In this document: positions 25,546 to 33,926 of the stretch, in pieces | Layout: each line of letters starts with the position of its first letter | Position numbering within the stretch: position 1 is the first letter of the stretch | Source: JALZKA01 sp963721645 | Lineage (GTDB): Bacteria > Actinomycetota > Thermoleophilia > Solirubrobacterales > 70-9 | Direction of reading: 5' to 3' | Length of the DNA: 64,000 nt | Assembly (NCBI GenBank): GCA_963721645.1 | Contig: CAVRJK010000002.1 | Coordinates: forward strand, 1,922,001-1,986,000 | Notes under the pieces: generated by a model | What the model saw: only the letters and a program-made list of their open reading frames with translations | What the model was told of the DNA's origin: nothing | Databases searched by the model: none | Position numbers and translations under genes: made by a program

Positions 25546-26223
25546 ATGCCAGAGCGCGAGCCGATATCCAGGACGTACCGGTTTGCCATGGCCGTCTGCG
25601 CGCCCGCCGTGCGCTGGTGGGGCCGCCTCGAGGTCGAGGGGTCAGAGCACCTACCAACCTCCGGACCGCTCTTGATAGTCGGTAATCACGATTCGCAGTG
25701 GGACCCGGTTGCAATCGGAATCGCCGGGCGGAAGCGACGGCAGATCCGCGCGCTCGCAAAAGCAAGCCTTTGGAAAGTGCCCGGGCTCGCCCCGATCCTG
25801 CGCGGCATGGGTCAGATCCCGATCCGAAGGGGCGCTGCCGACTCTGGCGCCCTCGACGAAGCCATCCGCCAGCTTCGTGAAGGAGCCTGTATCGGCGTGT
25901 TCCCCGAAGGCACGATCTCGCGCGGGGCCGTGCTGCGGGCGCGGAGCGGCCTGGGACGGCTCGCCTTCGCCGTCCCAGAGGTGACCATCGTCTGCGTGAC
26001 TGTCACCGGCGCCGTCGACATCGTCCGCTTCCCGAAGCGCCCCAGGATCAAGGTCGCGTTCTTTCCGCCGACCGAGGGCGGCCTGCGCGAGGGCGAGGAC
26101 GCCACAGGCCTACCGGTTCGGCTCCTCGCCGAAATCCGCGCGCTGGCGCCGGTCGCTCAATCCGGGCGCCGGCGCAAAGCCGCGGCCAACGAGGCGAAGC
26201 TGGCCGCTGCGAACGACAGCTAG
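25546..26223 (+). CDS. 1-acyl-sn-glycerol-3-phosphate acyltransferase family (PlsC-like)
   Basis: 225 residues. Motif I NHDSQWD (H-x4-D catalytic pair), motif II IPIRRGAADSG, motif III FPEGTIS and motif IV VTVTGAV fit a PlsC-type lysophospholipid acyltransferase acting at the inner membrane face. It attaches the second acyl chain to form phosphatidic acid, or acts on a related lipid. The start is set at ATG 25546. Its tail is Ala/Lys-rich. The stop shares CTAG with the convergent PHP gene. Likely but not certain to be the housekeeping PlsC. Confidence 0.85.
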   Translation: MPEREPISRTYRFAMAVCAPAVRWWGRLEVEGSEHLPTSGPLLIVGNHDSQWDPVAIGIAGRKRRQIRALAKASLWKVPGLAPILRGMGQIPIRRGAADSGALDEAIRQLREGACIGVFPEGTISRGAVLRARSGLGRLAFAVPEVTIVCVTVTGAVDIVRFPKRPRIKVAFFPPTEGGLREGEDATGLPVRLLAEIRALAPVAQSGRRRKAAANEAKLAAANDS

Positions 26224-27038
26224 GGCTTTTCGGGAACCTGCGGCTCGCCGAGACCGTACGTGTCGTACGCCCCCCAGCGGCTGAACGTCTTGTGCGTGGG
26301 CCCGTGGAAGTCAGACGAGGCAGTCGGCACGAGGCCGAATTCCTCGCAGAGCTCGAGGCAGTGCTTGGTCTGCTCGGCGGTATGTGGCGGATAAAAGGTC
26401 TCGATGCCGTCGAGTCCGACGTCGTGGACGAGGCTCTCGACGAGATCGCGGACCTGCTCGGGAGCCTGAACGTCCCAGTAGGGATGGGCGACAACGGCGA
26501 CGCCGCCGGCCTCGTGGATGAGCTCGACGGCCTTCTCGGCGGTGGGCCAGCTGCGCGAGACGAAGGCTTTGGCGCCCGGTACCAGGTACTCCTCGAAGAA
26601 TGGGCCCAGATCGGGGCCGGCCCCCGCCGCCTTCGCGATGTGCGGCCGGCCGATCGCATCGGCTGCGCCGGCCTTTGCGAGGGCGCCCTCGAAGGTGACG
26701 TCCACGCCATGCTCGTTGAGCCTCGAGATGATCTCCTTTGCGCGATCAACGCGCTCCTGCTGGGCTCGATCGCATGCGGGCTGAATCGCCTCTACGTCTA
26801 CCCAGTAGCCGCAGATGTGGAGATCCTCGGAGTACTTGTGGACGCAGGACATCTCGACCGCCGGGACATTCACTATCCCCAGTTCCTCCGCAGTGGTGTT
26901 CGCCTCGGCGACGCCTGCCACTCCGTCGTGGTCGGTCAGCGCCATGGTCGTGATCCCCGCCTCGGCGGCAGCACGGACGACATCGGCGGGTTCGAGCTGT
27001 CCGTCGGAGACGACGGAGTGCGATTGAAGGTCGATCAT
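26220..27038 (-). CDS. PHP-domain metal-dependent phosphoesterase
   Basis: 272 residues from ATG 27038 (an upstream start would intrude into the divergent Rrf2 gene). Four PHP motifs are visible: LQSHSVVSDG, LTDHDGV, EMSC and AHPYWD, with SSDFHGPTH near the C-terminus. These residues bind two or three metal ions. Relatives hydrolyse 3',5'-bisphosphate nucleotides or short RNAs. Hydrolysis of PAP, the by-product of PAPS-using reactions, would suit the nearby sulfur genes, but that is a hypothesis. Start supported by TACGGT seven bases upstream. Confidence 0.85.
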   Translation of the reverse strand: MIDLQSHSVVSDGQLEPADVVRAAAEAGITTMALTDHDGVAGVAEANTTAEELGIVNVPAVEMSCVHKYSEDLHICGYWVDVEAIQPACDRAQQERVDRAKEIISRLNEHGVDVTFEGALAKAGAADAIGRPHIAKAAGAGPDLGPFFEEYLVPGAKAFVSRSWPTAEKAVELIHEAGGVAVVAHPYWDVQAPEQVRDLVESLVHDVGLDGIETFYPPHTAEQTKHCLELCEEFGLVPTASSDFHGPTHKTFSRWGAYDTYGLGEPQVPEKP

Positions 27039-27045
27039 CGGCCCA

Positions 27046-27069
27046 ACCGTAGCGACCCCCGTAGGGATT
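27046..27069. promoter_or_regulatory. Divergent promoter with imperfect AATCCC-N4-GGG repeat
   Basis: On the minus strand AATCCC-TACG-GGG (27057-27069) is followed after a few bases by the -10 box TACGGT (27046-27051), seven bases before the PHP start. The spacing mirrors the sulfate-operon operator at 21150-21175. On the plus strand the Rrf2 gene starts at 27097. The outer bases of the right arm do not match, so the repeat is only partial. Confidence 0.35.
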
Positions 27070-27096
27070 CTTGACCTCGTTTGCGACAATGGGGTC

Positions 27097-27555
27097 ATGA
27101 GGATCAGCGCCAAAGCCGACTACGCGGTAAGAGCGGCTCTGGAGTTGGCAGCGGCCGAAGGGAGTGAACCCGTCAAGGGCAGCTATCTCGCGGAGTCCCA
27201 GGGCATTCCCCTTCAGTTCCTCGAACACATCCTGCTCGAGATGAAACATGCGCGCCTCATCCACGCCCGTCGCGGTGCCCGCGGTGGCTACTGGCTCGCG
27301 CGGCCCGCCGCCGACATCACCGTCGCCGACGTGATCCGAGCCGTGGAAGGCCCCCTCGCAAACATCCACGAAGCGGCGCCAGAGGAGCTTCACTACGAAG
27401 GCGCGGCCGAAAGGCTTCGCGACGTCTGGGTGGCGGTCAGGCACAACATCCGGGCCGTACTCGAGAGCGTGACGCTCGAGGAATTGGCCTCCGGACAGCT
27501 GCCTTGGCAGATCGACGCGATGCTGAACGACCCGCAGACCTGGCACAAACGCTAG
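27097..27555 (+). CDS. Rrf2-family transcriptional regulator (CymR-like candidate)
   Basis: 152 residues. Winged-helix N-terminus RISAKADYAVRAALELAAA, then SQGIPLQFLEHILLEMKHARLIHARRGARGGYWLARP, the classic Rrf2 recognition helix and wing. There is no Cys triplet, so it carries no iron-sulfur cluster as IscR or NsrR would; this resembles CymR, which senses cysteine status through CysK. It is followed by a TauE-type exporter gene and diverges from the PHP gene, with the sulfate operon 5 kb away. A sulfur regulator is the best inference. No ligand can be read from the sequence. Confidence 0.88.
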   Translation: MRISAKADYAVRAALELAAAEGSEPVKGSYLAESQGIPLQFLEHILLEMKHARLIHARRGARGGYWLARPAADITVADVIRAVEGPLANIHEAAPEELHYEGAAERLRDVWVAVRHNIRAVLESVTLEELASGQLPWQIDAMLNDPQTWHKR

Positions 27556-27561
27556 GTCCGC

Positions 27562-27617
27562 TAGGCTTCTGACGGTTTCTGACCTAAGCCACTCGACAAA
27601 CGTCAGAAAGCGCTTTC
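27562..27617 (+). promoter_or_regulatory. Repeat-rich leader of the TauE gene
   Basis: A -10-like TAGGCT (27562-27567) is followed by two direct copies of TTCTGAC (27567-27573, 27577-27583), an inverted copy CGTCAGAA (27601-27608), and a perfect 12-bp palindrome GAAAGCGCTTTC (27606-27617) that ends three bases before ATG 27621. This could be an operator or a translation-control stem. Confidence 0.4.
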
Positions 27618-27620
27618 CCC

Positions 27621-28526
27621 ATGGATCCAGCGATCGTCATCTTCGGCCTCGGAATTGGCGTGCTCGTCGGCATGACCGGCATGGGCGGCGCATCTTTGAT
27701 GACGCCGCTCCTCATTCTGGTCTTCGGGATCACGCCGGTAACCGCAATCGGAACCGACGTCTTCTACGCGGCCGTTACGAAGACCGTTGGAGGCTTTCAG
27801 CACCTGAAGCTGAAGACGGTCCACCGCGGGATCGCGTTCTGGCTGGCAGTGGGCTCGGTGCCTTCCGCCCTCCTGGGGGTTTACGTGATCGAGATCCTCC
27901 AGCGAGACTTCGGCGAGGAAAGGCTCGAGGAGCTGGTGCTCGGGATGCTGGGGGGAGCGCTCTTGGTGGTGGGTATCGCAACGCTCGTTCGAACGCTCTT
28001 CTTCAAGGATGTGATCGAGGAGCGGAGCGCGATGCACCTCTACCGCCGCCACATAATCGCCGCGATCATCACCGGGATCGTGACCGGATTCGTCATCGGC
28101 CTGACGTCAGCCGGCAGCGGCACTTTGATCGGGATCGCACTGATCGCGATCTTCCGGCTCACCCCGCAGCGTGTGGTCGGGACCGACGTTTTTCACGCTG
28201 CCGTCCTGCTTTGGGCCGCCGGCGCCGCGCACTTCGTGGGCGGCAACATCGACTTCGGACTCGCGGGGAACATCCTCCTCGGTTCGATCCCGGGCGTGAT
28301 CGTCGGCACCAAGCTTTCCGTGAAAGCACCTCAGGGCTTCCTCCGCGGCGCGCTGGGCGCGGTGCTGGTCGCGTCGGGCGCAACGCTCGTCATCAAGCAG
28401 GGAACGGGTGGCCTGGTTCCGGCGCTGATAGTCGGTGGGGTAATGGTCGCGCTTCTGGTCGCCCTCCAACTTGTCCAGCGCAGCCGCAGCAACGGTCGCC
28501 GTAAAGCGCGCCCAGCGCCTACCTGA
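27621..28526 (+). CDS. TauE/SafE-family sulfite or organosulfonate exporter
   Basis: 301 residues, about eight membrane helices in two homologous halves, each beginning with a Gly-rich motif: GIGVLVGMTGMGGASLMTPLLI and GFVIGLTSAGSGTLIGIALI. The motif GTDVFYAAVTK/GTDVFHAAVLL recurs in both. Members transport sulfite, sulfoacetate, taurine or related anions. It lies 65 bases after the Rrf2 gene, so sulfite homeostasis is the likely theme. The 301-residue length is typical. Confidence 0.85.
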   Translation: MDPAIVIFGLGIGVLVGMTGMGGASLMTPLLILVFGITPVTAIGTDVFYAAVTKTVGGFQHLKLKTVHRGIAFWLAVGSVPSALLGVYVIEILQRDFGEERLEELVLGMLGGALLVVGIATLVRTLFFKDVIEERSAMHLYRRHIIAAIITGIVTGFVIGLTSAGSGTLIGIALIAIFRLTPQRVVGTDVFHAAVLLWAAGAAHFVGGNIDFGLAGNILLGSIPGVIVGTKLSVKAPQGFLRGALGAVLVASGATLVIKQGTGGLVPALIVGGVMVALLVALQLVQRSRSNGRRKARPAPT

Positions 28527-28543
28527 CGATGACCGCACGTCAA

Positions 28544-28549
28544 TAGGCT
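28544..28549 (+). promoter_or_regulatory. -10 box TAGGCT before the ACAD10/11-type gene
   Basis: TAGGCT ends seven bases before ATG 28557. Confidence 0.4.
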
Positions 28550-28556
28550 GAGACGC

Positions 28557-29820
28557 ATGGATTTCGACCTAAGCCCACGCGTCATCGACCTTTCCGAGCG
28601 CGTGCGCGCGTTCATCGACTCAGAGGTGCTCCCCATCGAGCTCGAAGCGATGAGGGCGCTCGACGACGAGGTCCGCCCCGGCGCCGGCGTCGCCTATCCC
28701 GCGATCATCCTCGAGCTCCGCGAGAAGGCGAAAGCCGAGGGCCTCTGGAACATGTTCTTGCCGGATGACCGGTTCGGGCCTGGTCTCACTAACTGGGAGT
28801 ACGGAGTTCTCTGCGAGGAGATGGGCCGCTCGCCCGCCATCGCGCCCATGGCTTTCAACTGCGCAGCTCCTGACACCGGAAACATGGAGATCCTCGCCGA
28901 ACACGGCACCGCTGAGCAACAGGAGCGCTGGCTCCAGCCCCTCCTCGACGGCGAGACCCGCTCTTGCTTTTCGATGACCGAGCCCGCTGTCTCCGGCTCG
29001 GATCCCGACCAGCCTTCAGGCACGCGCCGAGCTCGTCGACGGCGAGTGGGTGATCAACGGCCACAAGTGGTTCACGTCCGGCGCGGTCGGCGCCGCCCTG
29101 GCCATCGCGATGGTCGTGACCGACCCCGACGCGCACCCGTACGCCCGCGCCTCGATGATCATCGTCCCGACCGACAACCCCGGCTTCAACCTCGTTCGGC
29201 CCGTCCCCGTCATGGGCCACGACGGCGGCCCCGGCCACTGCGAGATCCTCTACGAAGACTGCCGTGTGCCCGAGGCCAACCTTCTCGGCCCCCGCCAGGC
29301 CGGTTTCGTGATCGCCCAGGACAGGCTTGGACCCGGGCGCATCCACCACTGCATGCGAGCCATCGGCTCGGCCGAGCGCGCGATCGAAATGATGTGCCGC
29401 CGCGCCAACGAACGCGAGGCGTTCGGAGGCAAGCTCGCTGAGAAGCAGTTCATCCAGGACTTCGTGGCGCTATCGCGCATGGAAGTCGAGCAGGCCCGCC
29501 TGCTCACGATGAAGGCCGCGTGGCGCATGGACACGGAAGGCAAGAAGGCCGCTCGCCGGGAAATCTCGATGATCAAGGTGATCGCGGCGAACGTCGTGAT
29601 GGACGTGCTCGATCGGGCGATTCAGGTTCATGGCTCGCTCGGAATGTCGGACGACACGCCCCTAGCGTCGATGTGGCGCTACAGCCGCATGCTGCGTATC
29701 GCCGACGGGCCGGACGAGGTCCACAAGATGGTTGTCGCCAGGCGCGAGTTGAACCACTGGAAAAAGCAGGCGGAAGCCGAGTCGGGCGAGGCGCCCGCCG
29801 AGGAGCCGGCACGCGTCTAG
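28557..29820 (+). pseudogene. ACAD10/11-type acyl-CoA dehydrogenase, frameshifted
   Basis: Repaired length 420 residues. A flavin-dependent acyl-CoA dehydrogenase whose segments match mammalian ACAD10/ACAD11 rather than ordinary chain-length dehydrogenases: LWNMFLPDD, FNCAAPDTGNMEIL, LGPGRIHHCMR, RLLTMKAAWRMDT, and RIADGPDEVH. Near 29007 the frame changes by +1 (SCFSMTEPAVSGSDP, then SLQARAELVDGEWVINGHKW); one extra base explains it. In this subfamily the substrate is a 4-phosphorylated acyl-CoA made by a kinase domain, and the APH-type kinase gene at 32869 is a good partner. Error or pseudogene is undecided. Confidence 0.82.
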
Positions 29821-29858
29821 CGCCAGGCGGAACCGGCGCGCGGGAGCGTCCGATTCTT

Positions 29859-29864
29859 TAGCCT
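29859..29864 (+). promoter_or_regulatory. -10 box TAGCCT before the hydrolase gene
   Basis: TAGCCT ends seven bases before ATG 29872. Confidence 0.4.
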
Positions 29865-29871
29865 TCGGGCG

Positions 29872-31413
29872 ATGAGGCGGGGACTTCTTGCGGGCGTCGT
29901 TGCAGGCGCGGTGGCACTTGCCGCGCCTGGACCGGCTTCTGCTCTTGACGCGTCTGTCCAGTCGTTCGACGGCATTCACATCACGACGCACTTCTACCCC
30001 GCGGCCGGACTCGAACCGGGCGACAAAGCGCCGACGATCCTGATCGGCCACGGCTGGGCCGGATCAGGCGCTGCCGCGAGCGGTGCGCCCGCACCGTTCA
30101 TCGCTGACGGCTACAACGTCGTCACCTGGGACGCGCGAGGTTTCGGAACATCCGAGGGGATCGTCCAGATCGACGACCCGCGATTTGAAGCCAGGGACGT
30201 TTCCGCCCTCATCGACTTCATCGCTGAGCAGCCGGAAGCCCAGCTCGACAAGCCGGGCGACCCGCGCGTCGGGATGTCCGGCGGCAGCTACGGAGGCGGC
30301 ATCCAGTTCATCACCGCCGCGCGGGACAAGCGCGTGGACGTCATCGCGCCGACGATCCCGTGGCACAACCTGCTCGAGTCGCTCTATCCCCGCCAGTCCG
30401 TCAAAGCCGGCTGGGACCTGACCCTCATCGGAGCGGGCATCCCCACCGCGACGGTGCCCCAGGGCTACTTCGACCCCGCCGGCATCCCTAACCAGGGCGG
30501 CCAGTCCGACCACTTTTACAACTCTGTCGTAGGCGGACTCGCGACCGGCGCGATTCCCGAGGAGGAGATTCCCTGGTTCCAAAAGCACGGCCCCGACTAC
30601 CTCCTCAAAAAGATCGACATCCCCATCTTCATCGCGCAGGGCACCGTGGACACACTGTTCGACCTCACGCAGGCTCATCGCAACTACGAGGCGCTGAAGA
30701 AGAACGGCGACCCGCTCAAGATGATGTGGTTCTGTGGCGGGCACGGCGTCTGCAACGTGGACTCCGACTCGAACAGCCCCGCCCTCGGCGACTCGACGCG
30801 AGTTCAGATGCGCCGTCTCCAGTGGTTCGCCCGCCACCTCAAGCAGAACAAGGGCACGCGCACCGGTCCCAAGTTCGAGTGGATCGACCAGAACGGCGAG
30901 TGGCACACGAGCCCGGGCGGCTATCCGCTCAAGCACAAGCGCCACCTCAAGGGCTCCGGCGGCGGAACGGTGCCCGTCACGGCGGGTCTTTCTCCGGCAA
31001 CCGGCGCCCTGGTGATCGCCAACCCCGATCCGACCGCTCCGATCAAGGTGGCCATCCCCGCCCAGGGCGGCGAGGAGATCGTTGGCGCTCCAACCCTCCA
31101 CTTCAAGTACTCCGCTGTCGGCGCCTCCACGCGACTCGACGGCAAGGCCCACGTTTACGGCCAGATCGTCGACAGTGACCGAGGCGTCGTCGTCGGCAAC
31201 CAGGCCGCTCCGATCCCGATCAAGTTCGACGGCGAGGATCATCGAAAGCGCGTGAGCCTTCCGCGGATCGCAAACGTTGCGACGGCCGACGGCTTCGAGC
31301 TTCAGATCGTGAGCCAGTCGAGCCTTTTCGACATCCAGCGAGCGACCGGCGCGGTGACCTTCGAAGACCTCGAGGTACGGCTACCGATCACAAAGCCGCG
31401 CAAGCGCGGTTGA
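29872..31413 (+). CDS. Secreted CocE/X-Pro dipeptidyl-peptidase-like serine hydrolase
   Basis: 513 residues. A signal peptide (about 1-25, ending PASA) precedes an alpha/beta-hydrolase domain: PTILIGHGWAGSG, VTWDARGFGTSEG, the nucleophile elbow GMSGGSYGGGIQF (Ser in GGSYGG), and the acid/base region QGTVDTLFDL and CGGHGVCN. The last ~150 residues form a jelly-roll typical of the S15/CocE family. It probably cleaves peptides or esters outside the cell. Substrate unknown. Confidence 0.85.
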   Translation: MRRGLLAGVVAGAVALAAPGPASALDASVQSFDGIHITTHFYPAAGLEPGDKAPTILIGHGWAGSGAAASGAPAPFIADGYNVVTWDARGFGTSEGIVQIDDPRFEARDVSALIDFIAEQPEAQLDKPGDPRVGMSGGSYGGGIQFITAARDKRVDVIAPTIPWHNLLESLYPRQSVKAGWDLTLIGAGIPTATVPQGYFDPAGIPNQGGQSDHFYNSVVGGLATGAIPEEEIPWFQKHGPDYLLKKIDIPIFIAQGTVDTLFDLTQAHRNYEALKKNGDPLKMMWFCGGHGVCNVDSDSNSPALGDSTRVQMRRLQWFARHLKQNKGTRTGPKFEWIDQNGEWHTSPGGYPLKHKRHLKGSGGGTVPVTAGLSPATGALVIANPDPTAPIKVAIPAQGGEEIVGAPTLHFKYSAVGASTRLDGKAHVYGQIVDSDRGVVVGNQAAPIPIKFDGEDHRKRVSLPRIANVATADGFELQIVSQSSLFDIQRATGAVTFEDLEVRLPITKPRKRG

Positions 31414-31444
31414 GAGCATCCGCTCGGGTAGGCATGATGCGCCG

Positions 31445-32149
31445 ATGAAATTGAGTGGCGGGATCATCGCGGGGCTTGCAGGCGCACTGTTGTGGATGGG
31501 CGTGGCCCAAGCGGGCAACGTCTCATACCCAGGTTTTTCAGCGCCGACGGGGCTCTCCATCAACGGTGACGCAGAGGTCGCCGGAGACAAGCTCAGGTTG
31601 GTCAAGACGGGCGACCAGGCCGGGTCCGCGTTCACCGAAAAGACCTTCGTCAAGAGCGACAAGTCGTTCAGGTCGAAGTTCATGATCAAAATGCACCACA
31701 CGAACTTCTACCCCGGTGACGGAATGGCGTTCGTCCTCCATGCCGACACCGAAACCGCTGTGGGTGAAGGCGGCGGCGGACTTGGTTATTCCGGGATCGC
31801 CGACAGCGTTGCGGTCGAGCTTGACCTCTTCAAGAATGACGAACAGAATGACCCCTCGGGCCCCCACGTCGCCGTGACTTCCGGCGGGCCGAGCAATCAC
31901 ATCGCCTCAAGCGACGCGCCCGGGCTCTACGGAAAGAAGCTTTTGACGTGGGTTTCCTATTCCGCCAACAGTGAGCGGATCAAGGTGTTCGTGAGCAAGA
32001 AGGCAAAGAAGCCGAAGAAGCCGCTCGTCAGTACGAAGCTCGATCTGGCCACCGTGACCGGCGTCCCTCGCTTACGGGCCGGCTTTACTGCCGGCACCGG
32101 CGAAGGGTCTGTCAAGGCCGACGTCCTCAGCTGGAACCTCAGGCAGTAG
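31445..32149 (+). CDS. Secreted L-type (legume-like) lectin domain protein
   Basis: 234 residues. Signal peptide (about 1-23), then a concanavalin-like beta sandwich: GDGMAFVLHADTETAVGEGGGGLGYSGI, followed by SVAVELDLFKND with the acidic residues that hold calcium in legume lectins, and SGPHVAVTSGG. It probably binds extracellular carbohydrate. A Lys-rich segment (KKAKKPKKP) lies at about 180. Cotranscribed with the gene three bases downstream. Confidence 0.78.
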   Translation: MKLSGGIIAGLAGALLWMGVAQAGNVSYPGFSAPTGLSINGDAEVAGDKLRLVKTGDQAGSAFTEKTFVKSDKSFRSKFMIKMHHTNFYPGDGMAFVLHADTETAVGEGGGGLGYSGIADSVAVELDLFKNDEQNDPSGPHVAVTSGGPSNHIASSDAPGLYGKKLLTWVSYSANSERIKVFVSKKAKKPKKPLVSTKLDLATVTGVPRLRAGFTAGTGEGSVKADVLSWNLRQ

Positions 32150-32152
32150 ACG

Positions 32153-32872
32153 ATGGCAATCTCCGTGCGCCGAAACATCGCGACACTCGCGCTCTGCGCG
32201 CTCACGGCCTGCCTTGCGCTATCTGCAACGGCGTCCGCAAGCTCCAAGACGGTCCCCGTGACCCTCGCTTTCACCGGTTTGTCCTCGAACAACTTCGACG
32301 CCAAGATCACCGGGGAGCTGCAAAGCAGCAACCCCAAGTGCGTAAAGAACCGGGAGATCAAGCTGAAGGGCCTGAAAGACACGACGACCAACTCGCTCGG
32401 CGAGTTCAGGTTTCCGTTCAGGGCGTGGTCCGTACGAGAATTTCCAGACGTCAAGGCCACGCTCCAAAGGAGCGAGGCGTTCGGGTCGAGACGAAATCGG
32501 AAGGAGTGCTCCGGCGACTCGGCACGACTCTTCCGCTCCCAGGCCCCCATGACCGTCGAGGACTTCGACTACGCGCCGGGCACCAACACGTTCAGCGGCA
32601 CGGTTGGCGCGAGTGATCCCGCATGTCTCGCAGAGTTGTCTGTCTTCCTTTTCCGCGTGGATCCCGAGACCGGAGGGTTCGACCTCGTCGACTTCGGATA
32701 CTTCGACGGCACGGACGGCGCGTTCTCTTTGACGAGGCCATCGGATTCTCCAGGCACTTGGCGCGTGGTCGCGGAGTCCGGCTTGTTCGACTTTGAGGTG
32801 CTCCGGTCCGGCGACGCCGTACTGAACACGTGCGAGTCGGTCAACAGCGCCGACCTGACCGTGGTGGACTAG
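32153..32872 (+). CDS. Secreted protein of unknown function
   Basis: 239 residues, three bases after the lectin gene, so same transcript. A signal peptide (about 1-30, ending ASA) precedes a beta-rich mature protein with four Cys. No family recognised. The pattern KDTTTNSLGEFRFPF resembles a carboxypeptidase-regulatory-like or transthyretin-like fold, but weakly. The stop shares CTAG with the convergent kinase gene. Confidence 0.7.
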   Translation: MAISVRRNIATLALCALTACLALSATASASSKTVPVTLAFTGLSSNNFDAKITGELQSSNPKCVKNREIKLKGLKDTTTNSLGEFRFPFRAWSVREFPDVKATLQRSEAFGSRRNRKECSGDSARLFRSQAPMTVEDFDYAPGTNTFSGTVGASDPACLAELSVFLFRVDPETGGFDLVDFGYFDGTDGAFSLTRPSDSPGTWRVVAESGLFDFEVLRSGDAVLNTCESVNSADLTVVD

Positions 32873-33912
32873 CCCAGGCGCCTCTCGGCCTGGTCGGCGG
32901 CCTCGGCCAGCTTCACGACGTTCTCTCCGAACGCGCGGACGTTCTCGTCGATGTTGTCGCCGTACTGGCCGGCCGAGTAGCGGGCGTAGACGCCCTCCAG
33001 GATGATCGCGAGCTTCCAGAGGCCGAGCGCCACATAGAAGTCGATGAGCGAGAGGTCGCGGCCCGAGCGCTCGGCGTAGCGGCTCTTCACCTCGTCGAGC
33101 GAAGGAAAGCCGGGCGCGGTCGTGGCGGGTTCGAAAAGCGGGAACAGCTCGGCGTCGCGGTCGCCCCAGTAGACGAGGAGCATGCCGACGTCCGCGAGCG
33201 GATCACCCAACGTCGAGAGCTCCCAGTCGACCACTGCCGCCACAGCCTTCACGTCGGGCGTGAGGATCATGTTGTCGAGCCGGTAGTCGCCGTGGACGAT
33301 CGTCGCGGGACCCTGCTCGGGGATCCGCGCCTCGAGTCGTTCGTGCACGTCGTCGATCAGAGGGATCTCGCGGGTGCGGCCCTTGTCCCATTGCCCCTGC
33401 CAGCGCCTGAGCGTGCGGGCGACGTAGTCCTCCTTCTTCCCCAGGTCGCCAAGGCCGACCTCGTCGGGGTCGAGCGAGTGGATATCGACGAGCGTGTCGA
33501 TCACGTTCAGACCGATCTGGCGCTGCTGCGCCTCGTCATAAGGCTCGGCGTCGGGGCGCATCCGGAGAATCGGCCCCTGGACGAAATCCATGACGTAGAA
33601 GGGCGCCTCGTTGACGGACTCGTCGGTGCAGTAGCCCGCAAGTGGCGCGACCGGGACAACGGTGCCGGCGAGCGCCGAGACGACCTTGGTCTCCCGCCCC
33701 ATGTCGTGGGCATTCCCCAGCGTCTTGCCGATAGGTGGTCGCCGTAGCGCCCAGCGCCGCCCAGCGGAGTCGCTCACGCCATACGTCAGGTTGGAGCGGC
33801 CACCGGCAATCAACTCAAACTTGAGCGGCAACTCGGCGCCGGCGACGTTGGCCTCGAACCACGCCTCCACATTGCCGCGGTCGATGCCGTCGATAGCCTC
33901 CTCTGCGCTCAT
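32869..33912 (-). CDS. APH-type acyl-CoA kinase-like phosphotransferase (ACAD10/11 N-terminal type)
   Basis: 347 residues from ATG 33912. An aminoglycoside-phosphotransferase fold: LIAGGRSNLTYGVSD (nucleotide loop), ALRRPPIG, ETKVVSALAG, FYVMDFVQGPILR, the catalytic HGDYRLDNMIL (Asp in HGDxxxxN) and the metal-binding VVDWELSTLGDPLADVG. The same set of motifs, including DWELSTxGxPLxD, occurs in the kinase domain of ACAD11 and in LvaA of Pseudomonas levulinate degradation. It likely phosphorylates a 4-hydroxyacyl-CoA rather than an antibiotic. Its start codon overlaps the divergent HAD gene start. Confidence 0.85.
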   Translation of the reverse strand: MSAEEAIDGIDRGNVEAWFEANVAGAELPLKFELIAGGRSNLTYGVSDSAGRRWALRRPPIGKTLGNAHDMGRETKVVSALAGTVVPVAPLAGYCTDESVNEAPFYVMDFVQGPILRMRPDAEPYDEAQQRQIGLNVIDTLVDIHSLDPDEVGLGDLGKKEDYVARTLRRWQGQWDKGRTREIPLIDDVHERLEARIPEQGPATIVHGDYRLDNMILTPDVKAVAAVVDWELSTLGDPLADVGMLLVYWGDRDAELFPLFEPATTAPGFPSLDEVKSRYAERSGRDLSLIDFYVALGLWKLAIILEGVYARYSAGQYGDNIDENVRAFGENVVKLAEAADQAERRLG

Positions 33913-33926
33913 GGCGGCCAACCCTA
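33894..33926. promoter_or_regulatory. Face-to-face -10 boxes inside each other's coding sequence
   Basis: Plus strand: TAGCCT (33894-33899), eleven bases before ATG 33911. Minus strand: TAGGGT (33921-33926), eight bases before ATG 33912. Each promoter therefore lies within the other gene. No intergenic sequence exists between these divergent genes. Confidence 0.4.
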
